DNA of 45,824 nucleotides from Chloroflexota bacterium. Its GTDB lineage: Bacteria; Chloroflexota; Dehalococcoidia; JACPQD01. Both the position numbers and the translations under genes were made by a program. The stretch's first letter is position 1, and the number at the start of each line of letters is the position of its first letter. Below, piece by piece: positions 25,647 to 34,187 of this stretch. The notes below the pieces were generated by a model. That model made no database searches and was not told where the DNA came from. It saw only the letters and a program-made list of their open reading frames with translations. The stretch is from the NCBI GenBank assembly GCA_016190665.1, contig JACPQD010000037.1, positions 1 through 45,824 on the forward strand, given 5' to 3'.

Positions 25647-27430
25647 AGAATCTCGCTGACCTTCTGACGACCCTGAGTCGGGCTCAGGGGCGCCCCAAAG
25701 AAGAAGAGGAAGAGCCGGCGGAAGAGCGTTGCCTTTCCTGCGGGTTCGACCTATCCAAATCCGAGCTTTACCGGCGGTACCGCGTCTGCGAGCAGTGCCG
25801 GTTCCACTTCAATCTCTCCGCCAGACAGCGCATCGACCTGCTGACTGACGCCGGCAGCTTCAAAGAAGTGAACCGTTCCCTGGCCTCGCTGGACCCGCTC
25901 TCCTTCTCAGGGAAGACGTCCTATCGGAAACTCATCTTCGAGGCCCAGGGGCGCACCGGTCTCGTTGACGCGGCCGTCACGGGCCTGTGTTCCATAGAAG
26001 GCAAGCCAACGGTCATTGTAGCGCTGGATTTCGGCTTCATGGCCGGCAGCATGGGCTGCGTCGTGGGAGAGAAGATAGCCAAGGCCTTCGAGCTAGCGGA
26101 GCGCAAGAAGCTGCCCGTGGTGAGCGTGGTCGCCAGCGGAGGAGCGCGCATACAGGAGGGGATCCTGGCGCTTATGCAGATGGCCAAGACGGCGGCGGCT
26201 GTCCAGAGGCACGGCGCGGCGGGCCTACCCTACCTCTCCGTGCTGGCCAACCCGGCCACGGGGGAGGCCTACGCAAGCTTTGCCAACCTGGGGGACATCA
26301 TCGTCGCCGAGCCTAAGGCACTGGTGGGCTTCGCTGCGCTAAGAGTGCTCGAGGAGGCTACTGGCAAACCGCTGCCCGCGGGATCCCACACCACCGAGTT
26401 TCATTTGAACCACGGGATGTTGGACACGGTTGTCGATAGGACCAAGCTGAAAGACCTTCTCGGTCTGCTCCTGGAGCTAACCAGCTCTCGCTACCGGCTG
26501 ATGCATCTGCGTCGACAGCGCTATCAGCTGCCGGAACCGCCGCGTGATTCGGCCTGGCAGACGGTGCAACTGGCGCGGCACGGTCAGCGTCCCACGACTC
26601 AGGACTACCTCTGCAGGCTCACCTCCAGCTTTATTGAGCTGCACGGAGACCGTCTTTACGGAGACGACAGCGCCATTGTTTGCGGCTTGGCCGACCTGAG
26701 CGGATTGGCCGTGGTGATCATCGGCCAGGAGCGTGGCAAAGGAGAAGAAGCAGCGGCTCGCCGCGAAGGGCGCACCTACCCGGAGGGGTTTCGCAAGGCG
26801 CAACGCGCCATGAGGCTGGCCGCCAAATTCGGCCTGCCAGTACTGACTTTCATCGACACACCTGGAGCTTATCCTGGCCTCGAGGCCGAGGAACGAGGTA
26901 TGGGGGGCGCCATCGCCAGCACGCTGGCCCTCATGTCCGACCTGCCCGTACCCCTAATCTCGGTGGTCATTGGCGAGGGCGGGGCCGAGGGGGCGCTTGC
27001 CCTGGGGGTCGCTGACCGCACGCTCATGCTCGAAAATGCCATCTACTCCATCATTTCGCCCGAAGGCGCGGCGGCCCTTCTCTTCCGCGACGTGAAGAGG
27101 GCGGAGGAGATAGCGGCATCACTGAAGCTGACCGCCCACGATTGTCGTGAGCTGGGCGTCATCGACGTGGTCGTTCCGGAGCCGGAGGGCGGCGCCCACG
27201 TAGACCACGATGAGGCAGCCCGCATATTGAAGAAGGTCCTGCTGGATGAGCTTGTGGAGTTGCAGCGGACGCCGGCGAAGAGACTGGTGAAAAACCGCTA
27301 CCGGAAGTTCCGGAAGATGGGCGAATATAACTCCTTCTTCAGCGCGGCCATCGCCCGAGAGGTCTTCGAAGTGCAGGACTACTTTCAGCGCCGGTTCGAG
27401 GAACTGAGGGACCGGCTGGCGCGCCAATAA
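25643..27430 (+). CDS. Acetyl-CoA carboxylase carboxyltransferase, fused AccD-AccA
   Basis: 595-residue single chain holding both carboxyltransferase subunits. Residues 1-290 are AccD-like: zinc ribbon Cys30, Cys33, Cys49, Cys52, then the crotonase-fold segment VVASGGARIQEGILALMQMAK. Residues about 310-595 are AccA-like: DRLYGDDSAIVCGLA, GREKGKGEEAA-type loop, PVLTFIDTPGAYPGLEAEERG, VVIGEGGAEGALALGVADR and ENAIYSIISPEGAAALLF. It transfers the carboxyl group from biotin to acetyl-CoA, the first step of fatty acid synthesis. The order is beta then alpha, as expected for fused accDA. Biotin carboxylase and carrier protein genes are not in the window. The GTG start overlaps the ftsK stop. Confidence 0.94.
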   Translation: MKNLADLLTTLSRAQGRPKEEEEEPAEERCLSCGFDLSKSELYRRYRVCEQCRFHFNLSARQRIDLLTDAGSFKEVNRSLASLDPLSFSGKTSYRKLIFEAQGRTGLVDAAVTGLCSIEGKPTVIVALDFGFMAGSMGCVVGEKIAKAFELAERKKLPVVSVVASGGARIQEGILALMQMAKTAAAVQRHGAAGLPYLSVLANPATGEAYASFANLGDIIVAEPKALVGFAALRVLEEATGKPLPAGSHTTEFHLNHGMLDTVVDRTKLKDLLGLLLELTSSRYRLMHLRRQRYQLPEPPRDSAWQTVQLARHGQRPTTQDYLCRLTSSFIELHGDRLYGDDSAIVCGLADLSGLAVVIIGQERGKGEEAAARREGRTYPEGFRKAQRAMRLAAKFGLPVLTFIDTPGAYPGLEAEERGMGGAIASTLALMSDLPVPLISVVIGEGGAEGALALGVADRTLMLENAIYSIISPEGAAALLFRDVKRAEEIAASLKLTAHDCRELGVIDVVVPEPEGGAHVDHDEAARILKKVLLDELVELQRTPAKRLVKNRYRKFRKMGEYNSFFSAAIAREVFEVQDYFQRRFEELRDRLARQ

Positions 27431-27500
27431 TGTGGCGTGCCGCGGCTTGCCGCCGCTTTGAAAGCGCAAACAAGCCTGCGCAGTCCAGGAGGAGGGTGCC

Positions 27501-28928
27501 ATGAAGACCGCCGCCGAGTACCTCAGCAAGCTCCGTTCCATGAGACCGAATGTCTATTCCCACGGGGAATTGGCAGACCGGGATGATCCCTGCCTTCTTC
27601 CGGAGCTGAACACTCTCTCCACCACCTACGACCTGGCCGCCGATCCCCAGCACGAAGCGATCATGACGGCCGTATCCCACATATCCGGCAAGAGGATAAA
27701 CCGCTTCACCCACGTCAATCAGACGCCGGATGACCTCCTGAAGAAACAGGAGATGGTCCGCCTCTGCTCCCAGAGGGTCGGCGGCTGCATCCTGCGCTGC
27801 ATGGGCATCGACGCGGTGAATGCCCTATCGGTGGTCACCAGGGAGATGGACGATGCTCTGGGCACCGAGTACTATCCCCGTTTCCTGAAATACCTCGAAT
27901 ATTTTCAGGAGAATGACATCACGGGCAACTGCGCCCAGACCGATGTCAAGGGGGATAGAAAGCTGCGCCCTCACGAGCAGCCGGACCCGGACCTGTATCT
28001 CCGCGTCGTGGAGAAGAGGAAGGATGGCATCATCGTCCGAGGCGCCAAAGCCCACAACTCCGTCGGCCCGCACGCCGAGGAGATAATCGTCCTGCCGACC
28101 AGGGCCCTCGCCAAGGAAGAGGGCGACTGGGCCGTGGCCTTCGCCGTTCCTGGCGATGCCGAGGGCGTGGTCCAGCTTTGCGTGCCGAAAGGTTTCAGGG
28201 AGAGACGCCATTTGAAGGCGCCTCTCGCTCAATTCGGGGGTGCGGATTCGCTCACGGTCTTCGACAATGTCTTCGTGCCCTGGGACAGGGTCTTCATGTG
28301 TGGGGAGTGGCAGTACGGGGGGAGGCTGGCCCTTCTCTTCGCACTCTACCACCGGCACAGCTACACCGGCTGCAAGCCCGGCATCATGGATGTGCTCATG
28401 GGGTTGGTCTCTCTGGTGGCTGACTATAGCGGCCTGGCCGACGCCCAGCACATCAAGCATAAACTGGCGGATATGGCTGCTGTGGCGGAGTTGGTCTACG
28501 GCGCCGGAATAGCTGGCGGCGTCAAGGGAAAGAGGTCGTCCTCGGGCACCTGCATTCCCGACGTTGTCTACTGCAACGCCGGCCGGTACCATGCCGGCAT
28601 GAACATCTACCGGGCCTTCGAGACATTGGTCGACGTGGCTGGCGGCATAGCGGCCACCTTGCCTTATGAGGAGGAGTTTCTCGACCAAAGGACCCGCCCC
28701 TACGCTGAGAAGTACATCATGCGCCGAAAAGGCGTCTCCGCGGAGAACCAGCACCGCTGCTTCCGGATGGTCAATGACCTGGCTGGCTCGGCCTTCACCG
28801 CCAACAAGCTCATCGCCGGGCTCCACGGCGGGGGCTCGCCGATCATGGAGAAGATCGCCATCCTGGCCAACTACGATCTGGAGGCGAGGAAAAAGCTGGC
28901 CAAGGCCCTCGCGGGGATAGTAGACTAG
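27501..28928 (+). CDS. 4-hydroxybutyryl-CoA dehydratase-like flavoprotein
   Basis: 475-residue member of the acyl-CoA dehydrogenase-fold 4-hydroxyphenylacetate 3-hydroxylase family. It has the [4Fe-4S] ligand pattern known for the radical dehydratase AbfD: Cys96-x3-Cys100 in GGCILRC and His284-x6-Cys291 in HRHSYTGC, matching Cys99, Cys103, His292 and Cys299 of the Clostridium enzyme. Hydroxylases of the family lack this set. HVNQTPDDLLKKQEMVR and NDITGNCAQTDVKGDR are further family segments. The predicted reaction is flavin and Fe-S dependent dehydration of 4-hydroxybutyryl-CoA or a related acyl-CoA. GGAGGAGG lies before the ATG. It ends exactly where the convergent minus-strand gene ends. 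Confidence 0.88.
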   Translation: MKTAAEYLSKLRSMRPNVYSHGELADRDDPCLLPELNTLSTTYDLAADPQHEAIMTAVSHISGKRINRFTHVNQTPDDLLKKQEMVRLCSQRVGGCILRCMGIDAVNALSVVTREMDDALGTEYYPRFLKYLEYFQENDITGNCAQTDVKGDRKLRPHEQPDPDLYLRVVEKRKDGIIVRGAKAHNSVGPHAEEIIVLPTRALAKEEGDWAVAFAVPGDAEGVVQLCVPKGFRERRHLKAPLAQFGGADSLTVFDNVFVPWDRVFMCGEWQYGGRLALLFALYHRHSYTGCKPGIMDVLMGLVSLVADYSGLADAQHIKHKLADMAAVAELVYGAGIAGGVKGKRSSSGTCIPDVVYCNAGRYHAGMNIYRAFETLVDVAGGIAATLPYEEEFLDQRTRPYAEKYIMRRKGVSAENQHRCFRMVNDLAGSAFTANKLIAGLHGGGSPIMEKIAILANYDLEARKKLAKALAGIVD

Positions 28929-31415
28929 TCACCCGGGCGGCAGCGACTGTGGTGAAGCGATTACCCTCCTCAGCAACATCGGTAGTGTTCCCAGGAGTTC
29001 GCCAAGATAACCGCCAAGGTCGAAGGCCTCCGTCCTGGTCGGACTAGCGCTTCCATCAATCTGCACCTGCCCCAGGGAAATGGCGTCTCTACCGGCAGCT
29101 TCACCTTGGGCTACAGGCAAGCGTTTCATCGTCTGAAAATCGTACATGCCGGCTATCACCCCGAAAACTCCCGCAGTGGCATCCCTCGGTATGGTGAAAT
29201 CATGCTCGTCCTTCACCAGGTCGTCGACGGACCAGGTGGAAGTGGGCGATGAGCCCCTTGCAGGCGTGGAGTCGCTCTGAAGCCACAGTTTCCCCGAGGC
29301 GTCGAGCAACTGGACGAAAACCGTGTAGTTGGCGACCATCTCCGCCCGGGCGCGCCAGAGCAGGCTTACCCGTAGCTTTCCCCCCGGCCTCACTGGGTCA
29401 GGTGAAACCTCATATCCCACGAGTTGTACTGAGTCTCCCAGCACGGCTAGAGAGGGTTTGGCGGGCTTCCACCGGCCATCCTCGACAAGTCGGGGCTCGT
29501 CGACGCTGATCTGCCCCAAGGGGACCGCCAGGCTTCTCTCGGCAGTCTCGACCTCCAGCTCCACCCTGTGCCGCCCCGGGATCAAGGGTGCGAGGGGCAG
29601 GCGGCCCTGAAGCTGTATGATCCTCCCCACCTGCAAGTCGCCCTCTCCCGGCTCTATTGTGTCTTCAAAGGGGCCAGGATACCTGGCGCCCTCTTCATCG
29701 GCCATGACGATCCGCACAGCGTACTTGGCGCTGACCGGACTGGTCACCCTCCAATAGCTGGTCAGATGGACTTCCTCTCGGGCGCTGACGCGAGGGGGAA
29801 GCGAATCGTAACCCAGCAGCGCTAGCGCGCCAGCGTCCACTTCCCTTCGATTTTGTATCACCAGATCACTGCTCGTTGCTGGCTCGAGACGGCCGGTCCG
29901 GTTGTAAAGGCTGAGCTTTGTCCTGCCGTAGTCTCTGGCGACGACAAGTCGAAGATCCCGGCCCAGCCATTCGCTCACGGCCCCTCTGCGGTCGGACGCT
30001 GCTGCCTGGGGAGTGCTGATCAGCCAGATGGCGTCGTGCTGAGCGGTGAGGGGCTGGATGCGCCGGCGGGCTTCTTCCGCCGTGAGCTTCAAACCGTAGG
30101 GCAAGGAATACCGGGGAAGGGAAGGATCGAGGTAGTAACTGAAGACCGGCCAATCCTTGTCCGAGTGCAGAAGAACCGCCGCCCGGGATGTGGCATGCCC
30201 AGCAATGTAGCTGGCGAGGGCAGGAAGATGATAGGAGCGGCGGCGCTCCGGAAAGTAGCCCAGGAGGGGATAGCCGAGAGAGGCGAGGACGAAGAAGAAA
30301 GCCAGGAGGCCAAGTATGGGCCGGCAGCGCCAGAAAGCCCTTATTCCCAGGGAGAGAAAGAGGCTGTAAAGCGGCACCAGAATGACGAAGTAGCGCGCTT
30401 CCACCTTGGCGTGAAAGATCGCCTCGCCCACCGATGATAAAGCAAACAGGAGAAGCGGGAACAAGAAAAGGACAGATCCCGCCACCAGAACGAGCTCCTT
30501 CTCGCTGCGCTCCCCCTTGCGCAACGAAAGAAGCAGGCCCACAGTTCCCACGCTCAACAGGGCCAGGGCGAGGACAGAGTAGTTTTCGATCCGGGTTGAT
30601 ATGCCCAGGGGTAGCACCGTAGCGTAGAGGCGGAGGAAGAGGCCAAAGTCAAAGGGACCAGCCTGCTTGAAGGTGACGGAGTGGGTGTAGTAAACATAAA
30701 GCCAGGGCAGCGCCAGAAGCAGGATGGAGCACTGAGGTAAGAGCCATTCTCGCCAGCGCCAACGGTATCGTCCCTTGAGGACCGTGGCGAGAATGAAGGC
30801 CGCGTTTTCCAGCGCCAGTACGACAAAAGACAGGTAAAGGGTGTGCAGCGCGGCCAGGGTGGCAAGCACATAGGCCGTCTGGAGGCGTAGACTTGGCTTT
30901 CTGAAGCAACAGATGAACAAGTAGACGGCCAGGAGGGAGAGGAAAATGGCCATCGCGTACATCTTGATCTCTTGAGACCAATAGATATGAAAAGGGGCAA
31001 TAGACAACAGGAGACCCGCCACAAGACCAACTCGGCGGTCGCACAAGGTCGACCCGATGCGAATAAGAAGGGCTACCGTCAGGACAGCAAAGAAGAGGCT
31101 GGAGAACCGGAGCGCAAACTCGGACTCCCCAGCCAGAGGACGCCATAAGCTGAGAAGCCAGTAGTGAAAAGGGGGGTGCTCATCGCTGGCGGTGCGCAGC
31201 GCCATGGAGAGGAGGTCCTGCCTCGCCAGCCAGACGCTCCACCCTTCGTCCCACCATATGTCCTTGGCCTCGAGACGAAAGAGACGCAAGGAATAGGCTA
31301 ATAAGCACAGGAGCCAACCCGGAAGAAGTCGCCAGCCGACCCCTTCGAGATTGGCGGCCCACCTCCGGAATCGCCACCCGATGTTTTCAGAAAGAGGATT
31401 ACTGCTTTTCGTCAC
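28929..31415 (-). CDS. GT39/ArnT-type membrane glycosyltransferase
   Basis: 828-residue integral membrane protein. After the first helix (LLPGWLLCLLAYSLRLFRL) comes the first periplasmic loop with IWWDEGWSVW, holding the acidic Asp-Glu pair of the GT-C superfamily, and DEHPPFHYWLLSLW. About 11-12 membrane helices extend to about residue 400. The C-terminal half (about 420-828) is extracytoplasmic with two beta-sandwich-like parts, including GYEVSPDPVRPGGKLRVSLLWRA. Such enzymes use polyprenyl-phosphate sugars to glycosylate proteins or lipids at the outer face. The ATG at 31415 has AAAGAACG upstream, a weak ribosome site. Its stop codon directly abuts the convergent gene's stop. Confidence 0.88.
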   Translation of the reverse strand: MTKSSNPLSENIGWRFRRWAANLEGVGWRLLPGWLLCLLAYSLRLFRLEAKDIWWDEGWSVWLARQDLLSMALRTASDEHPPFHYWLLSLWRPLAGESEFALRFSSLFFAVLTVALLIRIGSTLCDRRVGLVAGLLLSIAPFHIYWSQEIKMYAMAIFLSLLAVYLFICCFRKPSLRLQTAYVLATLAALHTLYLSFVVLALENAAFILATVLKGRYRWRWREWLLPQCSILLLALPWLYVYYTHSVTFKQAGPFDFGLFLRLYATVLPLGISTRIENYSVLALALLSVGTVGLLLSLRKGERSEKELVLVAGSVLFLFPLLLFALSSVGEAIFHAKVEARYFVILVPLYSLFLSLGIRAFWRCRPILGLLAFFFVLASLGYPLLGYFPERRRSYHLPALASYIAGHATSRAAVLLHSDKDWPVFSYYLDPSLPRYSLPYGLKLTAEEARRRIQPLTAQHDAIWLISTPQAAASDRRGAVSEWLGRDLRLVVARDYGRTKLSLYNRTGRLEPATSSDLVIQNRREVDAGALALLGYDSLPPRVSAREEVHLTSYWRVTSPVSAKYAVRIVMADEEGARYPGPFEDTIEPGEGDLQVGRIIQLQGRLPLAPLIPGRHRVELEVETAERSLAVPLGQISVDEPRLVEDGRWKPAKPSLAVLGDSVQLVGYEVSPDPVRPGGKLRVSLLWRARAEMVANYTVFVQLLDASGKLWLQSDSTPARGSSPTSTWSVDDLVKDEHDFTIPRDATAGVFGVIAGMYDFQTMKRLPVAQGEAAGRDAISLGQVQIDGSASPTRTEAFDLGGYLGELLGTLPMLLRRVIASPQSLPPG

Positions 31416-31595
31416 GTTCTTTCAGGATGCCAGAGCCCCTGTACTGGACTGCCGTTTGAATGGTGGCTGAGGGGAAGGGCCATATGAAACTATATCGGAT
31501 TCCAGCAACGCGGGCAAGGGGAGGATGGGAATGATGAATGATGAATAACCCCGCCCCCAAAAGCTGAGAGCTGATAGCTGAGCGCTCGAAATCGT

Positions 31596-31625
31596 TTGAC
31601 ACCGGTGCACCCCGTGTGATATAAG
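31596..31625 (+). promoter_or_regulatory. Promoter of the second MmgE/PrpD gene
   Basis: TTGACA (31596-31601) and TATAAG (31620-31625) with an 18-base spacer. The start would be near 31632, about 45 bases before the ATG. The remaining 31416-31595 holds AGCTGA-rich short repeats (about 31562-31583) and no gene. Confidence 0.7.
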
Positions 31626-31676
31626 AGGAAAGCGTTTTGGGCCGGTTAGTTTCCGCCGCGACACGAAAGGAGAGAC

Positions 31677-33044
31677 ATGGGCGCCACCGAACAGTTTGCC
31701 AGGTTCATCGTTGAGACGACCTTTGACCAGGTCCCGCCGAAGGTTATCGCCTATTCAAAGCAACTGATGCTGGATGCCATCGGTTGCGCGCTGGCGGGCT
31801 CTACAACCGAAACGGGCAAGATAATGACGGATTTCGTGCGGCAGATGGGCGGCGTCGAGGAGTCGACAGTGTTCGCGGGGGGCTTCCGCGCCCCGGCCGC
31901 CAACGCCGCCCTGGCCAACGGCACCCTTTGCCACTCCATGGACTACGATGACCTGGGGTATCACGGCCACCCCAGCACCACCATGGTGCCCGTGCTCCTC
32001 GCCCTCGGCGAGAAGGTCAAAGCGTCGGGCAAGGAAACCATGGCGGCCCACGCCGTGGGTTTCGAGGTCTACGGCAAGATGGGGGAGAACTCTAAGGAGC
32101 TCTACGCTGGCGGTTGGCACCCCACTGCTATCTACGGCGCCATGGGCGCCGTGGCGGCGGCTTCCAAGCTCCTCAAGCTGAATGCTGAGCAGACGATGAA
32201 CGCCTTCGGCATCGCCGCGTCTCAGACCTGCGGGCTTAAGGCAAACTTTGGCACCATGACCAAGCCGCTCCATGCCGGCAACGCCGCCCGCACCGGCGTT
32301 GTCTCCGCCATGCTGGCCAAGTCCGGATTCACCGGTCGCCCGAATATCATCGAGTATCCCGCCGGCTTTTGCTTCGCTTTCATGGGACGAGGAGAGTTCG
32401 ACATCGAGAAGATGGTAGCCAGCCTGGGCAGGCCCTTCCGCATGGAGTACTGGCCTCCGGGAATCAAGAAGTACGATTGCTGCGGCGGCAACCACAATGC
32501 GCTCGACTCCATCTTCGCCCTCATCAGGGAACACAAAATCAACTACGAGGACGTGGAGAGCGTGGTGGTGGACTGTGACACCCGGGTGGGCGACATACTG
32601 GTCTACCCCGAGCCCCAGAGCGGACATCAGGCCCGTTTCAGCCTGCACTATAACATGGCGCTGGCCCTGCTCGACGGAAAGTTTGACCGCAACAGCCATA
32701 CGGATGAACGGGCCGCCCAGCCTGATATCCACGAGGCGGTCAAGAAGGTGAATGTGGTCATTCACCCGGAATGGCCTGCGGAGTATAAGGGACGCAAACA
32801 TCCGGTGACCATCAAGTTTAAGGACGGCCGGACTGTCACTCACATGACGACGCATGTGAAGGGCTCGCCGGAGAACCCGCTGAGCATGGACGAGCTCATG
32901 GCCAAATACACCGACTGCGCCGGGACAGTCCTATCCAACGCCGATGTGCAAAGGTCCGCCGATCTCATCCTGAGGCTGGACGAACTGGATGACCTCTCCG
33001 GACTTATGGACGTCCTAATGGTTAAGGCAGCCGCGCGCGTGTAG
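31677..33044 (+). CDS. MmgE/PrpD family protein
   Basis: 455-residue MmgE/PrpD-fold protein, paralogue of the one at 10078. Same N-terminal layout (GATEQFARFIVETTFDQVPPKVI; AANAALANGTLCHSMDYDD; GHPSTTMVPVLLALGEK) and IKKYDCCGGNHNALDSI in the C-terminal half. The predicted substrate is a small carboxylate. GGAGAG precedes the ATG. It is monocistronic with its own promoter, apart from the island that holds the first copy. It is not enough to call PrpD (2-methylcitrate dehydratase), since no other methylcitrate cycle gene is near. Confidence 0.92.
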   Translation: MGATEQFARFIVETTFDQVPPKVIAYSKQLMLDAIGCALAGSTTETGKIMTDFVRQMGGVEESTVFAGGFRAPAANAALANGTLCHSMDYDDLGYHGHPSTTMVPVLLALGEKVKASGKETMAAHAVGFEVYGKMGENSKELYAGGWHPTAIYGAMGAVAAASKLLKLNAEQTMNAFGIAASQTCGLKANFGTMTKPLHAGNAARTGVVSAMLAKSGFTGRPNIIEYPAGFCFAFMGRGEFDIEKMVASLGRPFRMEYWPPGIKKYDCCGGNHNALDSIFALIREHKINYEDVESVVVDCDTRVGDILVYPEPQSGHQARFSLHYNMALALLDGKFDRNSHTDERAAQPDIHEAVKKVNVVIHPEWPAEYKGRKHPVTIKFKDGRTVTHMTTHVKGSPENPLSMDELMAKYTDCAGTVLSNADVQRSADLILRLDELDDLSGLMDVLMVKAAARV

Positions 33045-33148
33045 GTCAGGCCGCCATAGCTGCCCTGGGCGCACCAACCGTCCCTATGGAGCGATGCGGC
33101 ACGTGGCGTCCAGGCCAAGGCGCACCCGAGCTTTCGTACGCACACGTC

Positions 33149-33177
33149 TTGACAAAGCGCGGCGCGAGTGGTTAAAT
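33149..33177 (+). promoter_or_regulatory. Promoter of the FmdB-like gene and dtd
   Basis: TTGACA (33149-33154), 17 bases, TTAAAT (33172-33177). The start would be near 33184, so the CIRCE element just downstream lies at the very start of the transcript, its usual place. Confidence 0.8.
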
Positions 33178-33183
33178 TTATTG

Positions 33184-33210
33184 TTAGCACTCTTCCCTGT
33201 AGAGTGCTAA
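33184..33210. promoter_or_regulatory. CIRCE element (HrcA operator)
   Basis: Perfect TTAGCACTC-N9-GAGTGCTAA inverted repeat, identical to the HrcA consensus, with spacer TTCCCTGTA. It lies 47 bases before the FmdB-like start codon. HrcA is not encoded here. Confidence 0.95.
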
Positions 33211-33257
33211 CCCCGTTTGAGCGCAGGCGGGAGCGAGTGCTCCCGCGGGAGGAGAGG

Positions 33258-33551
33258 ATGCCAACTTACGAGTATGCATGCGGTCGATGCCATCATCGAT
33301 TCGATGTTAGACAAGGTTTCCACGATGAGCCGTTGGCCACATGCCCAAAGTGCAAGAGCGCGGCGCGCCGCGTCTTTCAGCCCGTGCCCATAGTCTTCAA
33401 AGGGAGTGGCTTCTATTGCACCGACCACGGCAAATCGGGCATGGTCGGCTCTACGAAGCATAAGGAAGTGGAGGAGTTCAAGGAGAAGGTGGACTCCACA
33501 CCCCCCGTCGCCAAAAAAGAAGAAGCCAAGGCGTCCGCCGACGCCAAATAG
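33258..33551 (+). CDS. FmdB-family zinc-ribbon protein
   Basis: 97-residue protein. The N-terminal 45 residues form the FmdB/putative regulatory zinc ribbon: MPTYEYACGRCHHRFDV with CGRC, and ATCPKCKS with CPKC, then RRVFQPVPIVFKGSGFYCTD. The tail is Lys/Glu/Ala-rich and probably disordered. Start ATG at 33258 with GGAGGAGAGG directly upstream; longer upstream frames would run through the promoter and CIRCE element and are rejected. Cellular role unknown, though the CIRCE element implies heat-shock induction. dtd begins at the base after its stop codon. Confidence 0.88.
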   Translation: MPTYEYACGRCHHRFDVRQGFHDEPLATCPKCKSAARRVFQPVPIVFKGSGFYCTDHGKSGMVGSTKHKEVEEFKEKVDSTPPVAKKEEAKASADAK

Positions 33552-34007
33552 ATGAAGGTCCTCTTGCAGAGGGTTGCCCGGGCCTCCGTCGCGGTGGGCG
33601 ACGAGAAAGTCGGCGAGATAGGGCCGGGGCTGGTAGCCCTGGTGGGCGTGAAACAGGGCGACACCCAGGCGGATGCAGACTACCTGGCCGACAAGGTCGC
33701 CAACCTGAGGATCTTCTCCGACGCTCAAGACAAATTCAATCTCTCCGCCCTCGATGTCGGACGGCAGATTCTAGCCATAAGTCAGTTCACTCTTCTGGCC
33801 GACACCCGAAAAGGGCGTCGGCCTAGTTTTACCGATGCCGCCCCTCCGGAGATAGCGGAGTCGCTGGTGGAGCGCTTCGTGGAAGCGCTGCGGCTGAAGG
33901 GCCTCCGCGTCGAGACTGGACGCTTCCGCCAGCATATGCTGGTGGAGATCCACAATCAGGGCCCGGTCACCATCCTGCTGGACAGCAGCGGAAGCCAGAG
34001 AAATTAG
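33552..34007 (+). CDS. dtd: D-aminoacyl-tRNA deacylase
   Basis: 151-residue Dtd, which hydrolyses D-aminoacyl-tRNA (and Gly-tRNA-Ala) to keep D-residues out of protein synthesis. The start [13 protein letters not shown], the motif [18 protein letters not shown] near residues 76-93, and the C-terminal [11 protein letters not shown] are diagnostic; the last contains the Gly-cisPro motif of the active site. Family members usually have NDGPVT, so Gln replaces Asp. The ATG follows the FmdB-like stop codon directly, so it is co-transcribed from the CIRCE-controlled promoter. Confidence 0.96.
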   Translation: MKVLLQRVARASVAVGDEKVGEIGPGLVALVGVKQGDTQADADYLADKVANLRIFSDAQDKFNLSALDVGRQILAISQFTLLADTRKGRRPSFTDAAPPEIAESLVERFVEALRLKGLRVETGRFRQHMLVEIHNQGPVTILLDSSGSQRN

Positions 34008-34019
34008 TCGGACACCTTT

Positions 34020-34046
34020 GACGTGTCAGACGTGTCAGACGTGTCA
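34020..34046. repeat. Three tandem copies of a 9-bp unit
   Basis: GACGTGTCA is repeated three times without change just after dtd. The array is too short for a satellite or CRISPR; role unknown. Confidence 0.8.
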
Positions 34047-34117
34047 GACCCCCAATGCTGGCCCTTTCCTTGTAATTCCGCCTGCCAGGACTTAGAATGA
34101 ATTAGTCTCAGTGCGAG

Positions 34118-34145
34118 ACCGACTCGGTTTCAAAACCGAGTCGGT
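34118..34145 (+). terminator. Strong hairpin after dtd
   Basis: ACCGACTCGGTTT and AAACCGAGTCGGT form a perfect 13-bp stem with a 2-base centre (in practice a 4-base loop), followed by TTGGTTG. It is the clearest member of the recurring GACCGACTCGG hairpin family. Confidence 0.7.
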
Positions 34146-34187
34146 TTGGTTGAGCAGCGCGCTTGAAATCTTTTAGGGGGTCTAGGC

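Noticed and set aside
31677..33044. prpD (2-methylcitrate dehydratase) gene name
   Set aside because: Only family-level similarity is visible and no methylcitrate cycle partner is nearby; left as MmgE/PrpD family.
33168..33257. Longer FmdB-like protein starting at 33168
   Set aside because: This would translate the -10 box and the CIRCE element; the ATG at 33258 has a strong ribosome-binding site and matches the family N-terminus.
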